DNA of 64,000 nt. Source: Geodermatophilus marinus. Its GTDB lineage: Bacteria; Actinomycetota; Actinomycetes; Mycobacteriales; Geodermatophilaceae. The notes under the pieces were generated by a model. That model saw only the letters and a list, made by a program, of their open reading frames with translations, did not search any database and was not told where the DNA came from. The DNA lies in the NCBI RefSeq assembly GCF_003428645.1, contig NZ_QVQH01000019.1, forward strand, positions 1-64,000. The letters run 5' to 3'. Below are positions 16,962-26,144 of this stretch, in pieces. Numbering within the stretch: position 1 is the stretch's first letter; the number at the start of each line of letters is the position of its first letter. A program made the position numbers and the translations under genes.

Positions 16962-17814
16962 TCGCCCACGCGGCCGCTCCGAGCAGGACGCCGTCGGGTG
17001 TCTCGTGGTCGGCGAGCGCCGCCCGCAGCTCCTCCAGGGCCGCCCGGCGGGTGCCGGCGTCGAGGCCGCCCAGCAGACCCCGCGCCGGGCCCAGCCCGGT
17101 GACGAACCCGAACGCGTCGTCGGTGTCGGCGCCCAGCCGCACCGCCCCCGGCAGGGCGGTGAGGTCGACCGCCGAGAACCCGGCGGCGGCGAGGACGCGG
17201 CGCACGTGGTCCGGGTCGGCCAGGCCGAACGGCCCGGGGGCGTCGCTCGGCGGCTCCGGCAGCGGGCGGCCGGCGGACAGCGTCCGGCGGATGACGAGCA
17301 GCCACTCGTTGCGGGCGAGCGGCTGCCAGGTCAGCAGCGCCAGCCGCCCGCCCGGCCGCAGGGCCCGCGCGACGTTGGCGAAGCCGGCCACCGGGTCGCC
17401 GAAGAACATGGCGCCGAAGCGGCTGATCGCGACGTCGTACGCCGCGGGGTCGAAGGGGTGGACCTGGGCGTCGGCCCAGACGAACGTCGTGTTCGCCAGC
17501 CCCGCCGCCGCGCTGCGCCGACGGGCCTCGGCCAGCAGCGGGGCCGACACGTCGACGCCGGTCGCGTGCCCGGCCGGCGCCGCGCGCGCCGCGGCGCGGG
17601 TCGAGGTGCCGGCGCCGCAGCCGACGTCGAGCACCCGGTCGGCCGCGGCGATGCCGGCGGCCCCGGCCAGGGCCGGGTCGAACGCCGCCGAGGCCGCGTC
17701 GAAGCGGTCGGCCCGCGCCGCCCAGTCCTCGCCCTCCGCGCCGTTCCAGGCCGCGGCCATGTCGGCGTTGCGGGCGTCGACGAGCGGGGCCTGCTGAGGT
17801 GTCGGCGCGGTCAT
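16942..17814 (-). CDS. Class I SAM-dependent methyltransferase
   Basis: Predicted methyltransferase of 290 residues with a Rossmann core: motif I VLDVGCGAGTSTRAAA, followed by ATGVDVS and the FDPAAYDVAISRFGAMFF segment of UbiE/COQ5-like and small-molecule enzymes. The substrate is unknown. The ATG at 17812-17814 has GGGAG about 8 bases upstream; open sequence further upstream is antisense to the next gene and was not used. It converges on selD and overlaps it by 20 bases. Confidence 0.82.
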
Positions 17815-17931
17815 CGCCGTCTCCCGTCGGGGCGGTTGCCGGTGTCCCCCGGATCGTCCCGCGCGCGAGGGTGCCCGCCCATCCCCCCGGTCGCGGTGCG
17901 ACCCCGAGGGGGGCAGTGACATAGTCCCGGC

Positions 17932-18897
17932 ATGCTCGCTGCCTTCGTCTCGACGCCCGCCCCGGAGGACCCCCTCTCCGTCCTGGAGGTGGGCGAGCGC
18001 CCGGACCCCGAGGTCCCCGACGGCTGGACGACGGTCCGGGTGCGGGCGGTCTCGCTCAACCACCACGACCTGTTCAGCCTGCGCGGGGTCGGCCTGCCGG
18101 CGGAGCGGATGCCGATGGTCCTCGGCACCGACGCCGCCGGCCTCGACGAGGACGGCAACGAGGTCATCGTGCACGGGGTGGTCGCCAGCCCCGGGTGGAC
18201 CGGCGACGAGACGCTGGACCCCCGGCGGAGCCTGTTCTCCGAGCTGCACCAGGGGACGATGGCCCAGCGGGTCGCCGTCCCCCGGCGCAACCTGGTGCCC
18301 AAGCCCGCCGAGCTGAGCTTCGCCGAGGCCGCCTGCCTGCCCACCGCCTGGCTGACCGCCTACCGGATGCTGTTCGTGAAGTCGGGGCTGCGGCCGGGCG
18401 CCACGGTGCTGGTGCAGGGCGCCAGCGGCGGCGTGGCCACCGCGCTGATCGCGCTCGGCCGGGCGGCCGGCTACCGGGTCTGGGTCACCGGCCGCAGCGA
18501 GGAGAAGCGCGCCGCGGCCCTCCGGCTGGGCGCCGAGCAGGCCTTCGAGACCGGCGCCCGGCTGCCCGAGCGGGTGGACGGCGTCATGGAGACCGTCGGC
18601 GAGGCGACCTGGGGCCACAGCGTCAAGTCGCTCAGGCCCGGCGGCGTCATCGTCACCTCCGGCGCGACGACGGGCTTCAACCCGGGTGCCGAGCTCAACC
18701 GGGTCTTCTTCACCCAGCTGTCGGTGATCGGCTCCACCATGGGCACCCGCGAGGAGCTCGAGTCGCTGGTCCGGATGTGCCTGGTCACCGGCGTCCGCCC
18801 GCTCATCGACGTCGAGCTGCCGCTCGCCGAGGCGCGGGAGGGCTTCGCGCGCATGCTCGAGGGGCGGACGGCGGGCAAGATCGTCTTCACCCCGTGA
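17932..18897 (+). CDS. Zinc-binding-type alcohol dehydrogenase/quinone oxidoreductase family protein
   Basis: MDR-superfamily oxidoreductase of 321 residues. The GroES-like half contains SLNHHDLFSLRG and MVLGTDAAG. The cofactor half contains VLVQGASGGVATALIALGRAAG and TGRSEEKRAAALRLGAEQAF, suggesting NADP binding. The lobe cysteines for structural zinc are absent. Substrate unknown. It overlaps the following YbaK gene by 4 bases (GTGA), so the two are cotranslated, though a functional link is not obvious. Confidence 0.8.
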   Translation: MLAAFVSTPAPEDPLSVLEVGERPDPEVPDGWTTVRVRAVSLNHHDLFSLRGVGLPAERMPMVLGTDAAGLDEDGNEVIVHGVVASPGWTGDETLDPRRSLFSELHQGTMAQRVAVPRRNLVPKPAELSFAEAACLPTAWLTAYRMLFVKSGLRPGATVLVQGASGGVATALIALGRAAGYRVWVTGRSEEKRAAALRLGAEQAFETGARLPERVDGVMETVGEATWGHSVKSLRPGGVIVTSGATTGFNPGAELNRVFFTQLSVIGSTMGTREELESLVRMCLVTGVRPLIDVELPLAEAREGFARMLEGRTAGKIVFTP

Positions 18898-19361
18898 GCG
18901 AGGGCCCGGTCGACCGGGTGCTGGCCGCGCTGCGGGAGGCCGGGGTGCCGGTCGAGGTCCGGCGCCTGACCGACCCGGTGCCCACGGCCGCGACGGCCGC
19001 GGCGGCGCTCGGCTGCCCGGTGGCCGCCATCGCCAACAGTCTCGTGTTCGACGCCGACGGCGAGCCGCTGCTGGTGCTCACCAGCGGCGCCCACCGGGTG
19101 GACACCGGCAAGGTCGCCGCCCTGGTCGGTGCCCGCCGGGTCCGCCGGGCGACGCCGGGGTTCGTGCTCGCCGCCACCGGCCAGGAGGTCGGCGGCGTGG
19201 CGCCCGTGGGCCACCCGGCACCGCTGCGCACCGTCGTCGACGCCGACCTCGCCGGCCACCCGCTGCTGTGGGCCGGCGGCGGCGACCACTGGACGATGCT
19301 CGGGCTCTCCTACGCCGACCTGCTCCGGGCCACCGGCGGCACGGGGGCCGCCGTCGCCTGA
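18894..19361 (+). CDS. YbaK/EbsC-family aminoacyl-tRNA deacylase
   Basis: Small single-domain protein of 155 residues of the YbaK/ProX editing family, which removes wrongly attached amino acids from tRNA (for example Cys-tRNA-Pro). Family features include AALGCPVAAIANSLVF, the conserved Lys in DTGKVAALVGARRVRRA and GGVAPVGHP. The exact tRNA cannot be told. Start GTG 18894 overlaps the preceding stop. Confidence 0.83.
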   Translation: MSEGPVDRVLAALREAGVPVEVRRLTDPVPTAATAAAALGCPVAAIANSLVFDADGEPLLVLTSGAHRVDTGKVAALVGARRVRRATPGFVLAATGQEVGGVAPVGHPAPLRTVVDADLAGHPLLWAGGGDHWTMLGLSYADLLRATGGTGAAVA

Positions 19362-19369
19362 CCGCGCTC

Positions 19370-19417
19370 CTGTCAACACGAGTTGACAGGATCCGCGCTG
19401 TCAACGTATGTTGACAG
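19370..19417 (+). promoter_or_regulatory. Twin operators CTGTCAAC-N4-GTTGACAG
   Basis: Two 20-bp palindromes with identical 8-base arms: CTGTCAACACGAGTTGACAG at 19370-19389 and CTGTCAACGTATGTTGACAG at 19398-19417. Their centres are 28 bp apart. Only the four central bases differ. The second ends two bases before the ATG of the HTH gene, which implies a leaderless or nearly leaderless transcript repressed by a protein binding both sites. The adjacent HTH protein is the obvious candidate. Confidence 0.8.
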
Positions 19418-19419
19418 CC

Positions 19420-19653
19420 ATGGCGGACACGGCAGCGGTGGCAGCAGCCGCCGGCAGCACGGACCCGTCGGTCGGCCTCGCGGCCGTCCGGTCGCTGCGC
19501 GTCCTCGTCGAGCGCCTGGAGGCCCTCCAGGTGGAGAACGCCCGCGGCCAGGGCTGGAGCTGGGAGCTGATCGCCCAGCACCTCGGCGTGAGCCGGCAGG
19601 CGGTGCACAAGAAGCACGCGGGCGGCCGCGGGCCGCTCCGGCGGGAGGAGTGA
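19420..19653 (+). CDS. Small helix-turn-helix protein
   Basis: A 77-residue protein. An Ala-rich N-terminus and a helix (LRVLVERLEALQVENARGQG) are followed by a helix-turn-helix (WSWELIAQHLGVSRQAVHKKH) and a basic tail. The start is the ATG at 19420; an ATG 12 bases upstream lies inside the operator and is less likely. Paired with the Clp-N protein 3 bases downstream, a gene couple found in many actinobacteria. Likely an autoregulator acting on the twin operators; this is inference. Confidence 0.75.
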   Translation: MADTAAVAAAAGSTDPSVGLAAVRSLRVLVERLEALQVENARGQGWSWELIAQHLGVSRQAVHKKHAGGRGPLRREE

Positions 19654-19656
19654 GCG

Positions 19657-20196
19657 GTGTTCGAGCGGTTCACCACCGAGGCCCGGCAGGTCGTCGTCGG
19701 CGCCCAGCAGGAGGCGCGCCGGCTGCGCGCCGACCGCGTCGGCACCGAGCACCTGCTGCTCGGCCTGCTGGCGTCGGAGGGCGGCGTCTCCGCCGGCGTC
19801 CTCACCCGGCACGGCCTGACGCGGGACGCGGTCGCCGGCGCGATCCGGGCGGCCACCGGCGAGGAGCTGGACGCCGACGCCCTCAGCGCGGTGGGCATCG
19901 ACCTGGACGCCGTCCGGGACACCGTCGAGGCGGCGTTCGGCCCGGGCGCCCTCGACGCCGGGCGGCCGCGCGGACCGGCACGGGGCGGGCACGTCCCGTT
20001 CACCCCGCGGGCGAAGAAGGTCCTCGAGCTCGCGCTGCGCGAGGCGATCGCCCTCCGGCACCGGCGGATCACCGACGGGCACGTCCTGCTCGGGCTGCTC
20101 CGCGAGGGCCAGGGCCTGGCGATGAAGGTGCTGCACGACCGCGGGGTGGACCCGGTGGCGCTGCGGCAGGACGTCAGGTCCGCGCTCGGCTCCTGA
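19657..20196 (+). CDS. Clp N-terminal domain protein (no ATPase domain)
   Basis: A 179-residue protein with two Clp-N repeats: about 1-70 (MFERFTTEARQVVVGAQQEA, GTEHLLLGLL) and about 110-175 (FTPRAKKVLELALREA, GHVLLGLLREGQGLAMKVL). It resembles the N-domain of ClpC but has no AAA+ module, so it cannot unfold proteins itself. It may capture substrates or compete for ClpC adaptors. GTG start, 3 bases after the HTH gene. Its last 23 bases overlap the end of the convergent MFS gene. Confidence 0.8.
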   Translation: MFERFTTEARQVVVGAQQEARRLRADRVGTEHLLLGLLASEGGVSAGVLTRHGLTRDAVAGAIRAATGEELDADALSAVGIDLDAVRDTVEAAFGPGALDAGRPRGPARGGHVPFTPRAKKVLELALREAIALRHRRITDGHVLLGLLREGQGLAMKVLHDRGVDPVALRQDVRSALGS

Positions 20197-21916
20197 GCTG
20201 CGGCGCCCGCAGCAGCAGCACGGAGGCCAGCGCGGCCAGGGCCGCGGCGACCGCCGCACCCGCGAAGACGGTGTGCAGCTGGGTGAGGACGGCGGCCGCC
20301 AGCGCGGCGTCGTACGCCGGGCAGGCGGCCGGGGTCCGCGGGCACAGCGCCACCGGCGAGCCGATGGCGGCGACCTCGGCGGTGAACCGGCGCAGCGCGA
20401 TCGCCGTGAGCAGCGAGAGGCCGACCAGCATGCCGACGGTGCGCGCCACGACGGCCAGCGCGCTGGCGCTGCCGTGCACCTCGGGGCCGGTGACCGCGAG
20501 CAGCACCGCGGTCACCGGGGCGATGGCCAGGCCGAACCCCAGCCCCGCGGCCAGGAGCACGACGGTCGACCAGCCGCCGTCCAGGGACCGCTCGTCCCAG
20601 CGCGTCATCGCGGCCAGTGCCAGCGCGGTGAGCGCCGTCCCGGCCGCCGCGACCGCGCGGGGCGGCGCGTGCCGGCAGAGCCAGCCGCCGGCGACCGCGC
20701 CCACGGGGACGGCCACGAGCAGCCGCAGCAGCACCAGGGCGGCGCCGAGCTGGTCCCCGGGGGTCGTGGTGGCCCGCGCGAACAGCGGCACGTCGACGAG
20801 CGCGGCCACCAGCGCCGCGCCGACCAGCAGGTTGACCAGCAGCGCGCCCCAGGCCCCGGCCGGCCGTAGTGCCCGCAGCGGGAGCACCGGCGCCGGGGTG
20901 CGCCGCTCGTGCAGCACGAACAGGACGGCGGCGGCCGCCGCGACCGGCAGCAGCACCGCGCCGTGCGCCACCACCTCGGTGGCCGGGTCGGCCGCGGCGA
21001 AGGCCCAGACCAGGCTGCCGAGCGCGACGACCACCAGCGCCGAGCCCAGCAGGTCGACCCCGGCGGCCAGCCGCGGCAGCCCCCGCAGCGGCAGCAGCGC
21101 CCCCTCGGGCACGGCGAGGCTGCGCGCGACGAGGGCTCCGCCGGCCAGGACGGCGACCAGCTGCAGCGGCGTCCCCACCCCGCCGACGGGCACCCACAGC
21201 AGCCCCACCGTGACGTCACCGGCCAGCGCCTCCGGCTCGGCCAGCTGCAGACCCAGCGCGGCGGCGGCGAGCGCGGCGAGGGCGAGCCCGACGGGGTCCG
21301 GCCGGCGGCCGCGGCCGGTGAGGACGACGCCGGCCGCCAGCCCCACGCCGAGCAGCAGGTTGAGCCAGAAGATCGCCCGCCAGTCGGCCAGGGCGAGCAC
21401 CGCGGCGCCGGCGAGCGGGCCGAGCACGGCGCCGGCCTCCTGGACCGCGCCGACGACCCCGAGCGGCACGGCTCGCCGCTCGGGTGGCCAGCGGTCCGCG
21501 ACCAGCGCCAGGGTGGCCGGCACCAGGCCGCCCGCCCCCACACCCTGCAGCCCGCGCCCGGCGACCGCGGTGCCCAGGCCGTCGGCGCCCGCGGTGAGCA
21601 GCGAGCCGAGCGCGAACAGCAGCAGGCAGCCCACGAGCACCGGCGTCCGACCGCGCAGGTCGGCCAGCCGGCCCAGCAGCGGGAGGGTGGCGGTGTAGCC
21701 GAGCAGGAAGCCGCCGATGATCGGCGTCGCGCGCTGCAGCTCGTCGACGCCGACGCCGACCCCGGTCAGGATGTCGGGCAGCGCGAGGACGACGACGTAG
21801 GTGTCGGCGGCGGTGACGAGCACCGCGAGCGTGGCCAGGACGACGAGGGGCAGCCCGGGGGCGGCGGCCCGCTCGCGCGCCGGGTCAGCCGGTCGGCGGC
21901 GCGGTGATGTCGACAT
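20174..21916 (-). CDS. MFS transporter (DHA2/P55-like efflux)
   Basis: Large membrane transporter of 580 residues with about 14 hydrophobic segments. Family stretches are ADTYVVVLALPDI near 38-50, the motif-A loop GRLADLRGRTPVL and GRGLQGVGAGGLVPATLALV. It follows an LprG-like lipoprotein gene and overlaps it by 32 bases. This is the arrangement of the mycobacterial lprG-Rv1410c operon, in which the pair moves triacylglycerides and lipoglycans and affects drug tolerance. A similar lipid-export role is inferred. The true start could be slightly downstream of the ATG at 21916. Confidence 0.85.
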   Translation of the reverse strand: MSTSPRRRPADPARERAAAPGLPLVVLATLAVLVTAADTYVVVLALPDILTGVGVGVDELQRATPIIGGFLLGYTATLPLLGRLADLRGRTPVLVGCLLLFALGSLLTAGADGLGTAVAGRGLQGVGAGGLVPATLALVADRWPPERRAVPLGVVGAVQEAGAVLGPLAGAAVLALADWRAIFWLNLLLGVGLAAGVVLTGRGRRPDPVGLALAALAAAALGLQLAEPEALAGDVTVGLLWVPVGGVGTPLQLVAVLAGGALVARSLAVPEGALLPLRGLPRLAAGVDLLGSALVVVALGSLVWAFAAADPATEVVAHGAVLLPVAAAAAVLFVLHERRTPAPVLPLRALRPAGAWGALLVNLLVGAALVAALVDVPLFARATTTPGDQLGAALVLLRLLVAVPVGAVAGGWLCRHAPPRAVAAAGTALTALALAAMTRWDERSLDGGWSTVVLLAAGLGFGLAIAPVTAVLLAVTGPEVHGSASALAVVARTVGMLVGLSLLTAIALRRFTAEVAAIGSPVALCPRTPAACPAYDAALAAAVLTQLHTVFAGAAVAAALAALASVLLLRAPQLRSRART

Positions 21917-22586
21917 CGGTCCCGTAACCGCTGAGCTCGAGGGTGTAGACGCCGTCCTCGCCCTCGGCGCTGAAGAACGGGCCGACCAGCTCGGCGCTGC
22001 GCAGCTCCCCGGTCTCCGGGTCGATGGACAGCCGCGCGTCGACCGGGCGCTGCGGGTCCTGGGTGGCGAGGACCTGCTCGACCAGGTCGCCGGGCAGGGT
22101 GGCGGTCACCTCGCGCACCACGGCGCCCTCCACCCGCCGCTCCTCGCCCAGCTCGGCGTCCTCCGCGCCCGCGAGCAGCCGGGTGATGCCGGTGTCGGGG
22201 TCGAGGAGGGCGCCGGGGTCGCCGACGCCGAACTCGGCGGGGTCGACCTCGGTGAAACCGCTGGTGAACGGCAGCTCGGCCCAGACGGTGCCGTCGACGC
22301 TGACGACCGGCAGGTCCACGGTCGTCCCGGCCGTGCGCACCTGGAGCGTGCCGGAGAACGACGCCGGCCGGGCGATGTCCCCCTCCCCGCCGACCAGCGC
22401 GGTGCCCGCCCCGGACGCGCCCTCGCTGGTGAGCACGAAGTGCACGCTGTCGGCCCCGTCGAGCGTCGCGCGGGCCTGCTCCAGCAGGCCCTCGGCCGTC
22501 ACGGCGGGCTCGTCGCTCCCGCAGCCGGCCGGGGCCGCGAGCAGCAGCCCGGCGACCAGGACGGCCACGGCGCGGTTCCTCGGCAT
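21885..22586 (-). CDS. LppX/LprAFG-family lipoprotein (LprG-like)
   Basis: Exported lipoprotein of 233 residues. The signal peptide (MPRNRAVAVLVAGLLLAAPA) is followed by Cys22 in a lipobox-like PAGC, and the mature part matches the LppX/LprAFG fold (SVHFVLTSEGA, repeated beta strands, TLELSGYGTDVDI). The ATG at 22584-22586 is preceded by GAGGGGGAG. LprG relatives bind triacylated lipids in a hydrophobic pocket and hand them to or from the adjacent MFS pump. The overlap with the pump gene supports joint function. Confidence 0.85.
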   Translation of the reverse strand: MPRNRAVAVLVAGLLLAAPAGCGSDEPAVTAEGLLEQARATLDGADSVHFVLTSEGASGAGTALVGGEGDIARPASFSGTLQVRTAGTTVDLPVVSVDGTVWAELPFTSGFTEVDPAEFGVGDPGALLDPDTGITRLLAGAEDAELGEERRVEGAVVREVTATLPGDLVEQVLATQDPQRPVDARLSIDPETGELRSAELVGPFFSAEGEDGVYTLELSGYGTDVDITAPPTG

Positions 22587-22730
22587 GCTCCCCCTCACGT
22601 CGGGCCGACCGTAGCGCGAGCCCGCCGGGTCGCACCGGGGCCGCGGCCCGGGCCGCGTGGCGGGCGGCACCCTCTCCCGCCCGGGGCCGGGGACCCCGTC
22701 AGCGGACGGTGGGCAGCTGCCCGGCCGGGC

Positions 22731-24575
<1,845 letters not shown>

Positions 24576-24668
24576 AGTGCCCCCATCGTCCCACGGGTCC
24601 GGGTGCCGTCCAGTCGGACGCCGGTCGCGTGCCGTCCCGCGGGGGCGGGTCCGCGCTCGGGGCTGGGC

Positions 24669-24698
24669 TTGGGGTGCCTCTCGCGACGCTGGTATCTT
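24669..24698 (+). promoter_or_regulatory. Probable rpsT promoter
   Basis: TTGGGG at 24669-24674 and TATCTT at 24693-24698, with an 18-base spacer, resemble -35 and -10 boxes of the main vegetative sigma factor. They lie about 80 bases upstream of rpsT. Position and sequence only; no transcript data. Confidence 0.5.
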
Positions 24699-24776
24699 GG
24701 CAGACCGGTCCGCTGGCGCTCGCCGTCCGGACGCACTGTCAGACTTCCCCTCCTTCGAGACACCCGAGGCTCACGC

Positions 24777-25037
24777 GTGGCGAACATCAAGTCCCAGATG
24801 AAGCGGATCAAGACGAACGAGAAGCGCCGTCAGCGCAACGTCGCCGTCAAGTCCGCCCTGAAGACGCACGTCCGGCGCTTCCGCACGGCCGCCGACGCCG
24901 GGGACGCCGCCGCCGCCGAGGAGGCCATGAAGCAGGCCGTCAAGGCACTCGACAAGGCCGCCAGCAAGGGCATCATCCACAAGAACCAGGCCGCCAACCG
25001 CAAGTCGGGCATGGCGCACCGCATCGCCGGTCTCTGA
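24777..25037 (+). CDS. rpsT: 30S ribosomal protein S20
   Basis: Primary 16S rRNA-binding protein of the small subunit, 86 residues. The N-terminus [20 protein letters not shown] and the stretch [20 protein letters not shown] are diagnostic. The protein is rich in Lys, Arg and Ala, forming a three-helix bundle. GTG start at 24777. It is monocistronic, ending at a strong hairpin 32 bases downstream that separates it from convergent holA. Confidence 0.97.
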   Translation: MANIKSQMKRIKTNEKRRQRNVAVKSALKTHVRRFRTAADAGDAAAAEEAMKQAVKALDKAASKGIIHKNQAANRKSGMAHRIAGL

Positions 25038-25069
25038 GCCGCGCCGCCGCGCCCCCCGGCGCGGCCGGA

Positions 25070-25109
25070 CGAACGGAGCCCCTCCCCTCGCGGGACGGGG
25101 CTCCGTTCG
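25070..25109. terminator. Terminator hairpin between rpsT and holA
   Basis: CGAACGGAGCCCC (25070-25082) pairs perfectly with GGGGCTCCGTTCG (25097-25109), leaving a 14-base loop that can itself pair TCCC with GGGA. Symmetric, so it can serve both converging genes. Confidence 0.85.
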
Positions 25110-25154
25110 CGTTCCGGGGTCCGGGCGCGGCCGGGTCGCGCCGCCGGCGGCGGG

Positions 25155-26144
25155 TCAGCCGCGGCCGGAGCGGGTGGCCGCCCGGATGGCGACGATGCGC
25201 CGGACGGCGCTCTCCAGCGCGTAGTCGGCGCTGGCGGCGGCGCCCTTGACGCCGGCGTTGAGCTCGGCGGCCACGCCGATGGCCTGCTGCAGGCCCTCGA
25301 TGCTCCACCCCCGCGCCTGCTGCTGGGCCTTGCGCACCTTCCAGGGCGGCATCTTGAGGGTGCGCGCGAGATCGGCCGCGTTCGTGGTGCGCAGCGAGGT
25401 GACCCGCGCGGCGGTGCGCACCCCGTCGGCGATGGCGTCGGCGATCAGCACGTGCGCCACCCCCCGCTGCAACGCCCAGCGCAGCACCTCCAGCGACCCC
25501 TGGCGGTCGCCGACGAGCACCTTCTCGGCCACGGTGAAGCCGCTGACCTCGGCCTGACCGCGGTGGAAGCGGGCCACGGCGTCGGCGTCGACGGTGCCCC
25601 CGAAGTCGGAGACCAGCTGGCCGGCCGCCGAGGAGAGCTGGCGCAGGTCGGCGCCGACCGCCTCGACGAGCGCGGCCGCGGCATCGGGGGTGATCCGGCC
25701 GCCGGCCGTCCGCACGTCGTTGCGCACGAACGCGATGCGGTCCCCGACCGAGCTGACCCTGGGGCACTCGTCGACGGCGGCACCCGCGGCGACGAATGCC
25801 TTGACCAGGGCCTCGTTGCGCTTGCCGCCGTGGTGCACGACGACGAGGGTCAGCTCCGGGTCGGGATCGGCGAGGTAGGAGGTCAGCGCGTCGACGAGCG
25901 CGGTCGCGGCCTCGTGCACGCCGGTGACGACCACGAGGCGGTGCGCGCCGAACAGCGAGGGCGCCAGCACGTCGGCCAGCTGCCCGACCGGCAGCCCCTG
26001 GGCGGGCAGCTCGTGCAGCTCGGCGTCGGGGTGGCGGTCGAGCACGGCGGCGCGGACGGCGGAGACAGCCCGGGCGCGCAGCAGCTCCTCCTCCCCCACG
26101 ACCGCGCGGAGCCGGGAGGTCGGGGCGGGAGGTGCGGCGGCCAC
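25155..26144 (-). CDS. holA: DNA polymerase III subunit delta
   Basis: Clamp-loader subunit that opens the sliding clamp. A 329-residue protein with the AAA-like N-domain (RLRAVVGEEELLRARAV) and the C-terminal collar domain (MPPWKVRKAQQQARGWSIEGL, ALESAVRRIVAI). Walker residues are absent, as usual for delta. GTG start at 26142-26144. It follows comEC on the same strand; see the comEC entry for the unusual junction. Confidence 0.92.
   Translation of the reverse strand: MAAAPPAPTSRLRAVVGEEELLRARAVSAVRAAVLDRHPDAELHELPAQGLPVGQLADVLAPSLFGAHRLVVVTGVHEAATALVDALTSYLADPDPELTLVVVHHGGKRNEALVKAFVAAGAAVDECPRVSSVGDRIAFVRNDVRTAGGRITPDAAAALVEAVGADLRQLSSAAGQLVSDFGGTVDADAVARFHRGQAEVSGFTVAEKVLVGDRQGSLEVLRWALQRGVAHVLIADAIADGVRTAARVTSLRTTNAADLARTLKMPPWKVRKAQQQARGWSIEGLQQAIGVAAELNAGVKGAAASADYALESAVRRIVAIRAATRSGRG

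Noticed and set aside
24973-26144. The comEC tail as a true extra domain
   Set aside because: It is the out-of-frame translation of holA, rich in Arg and Pro, with no domain features.
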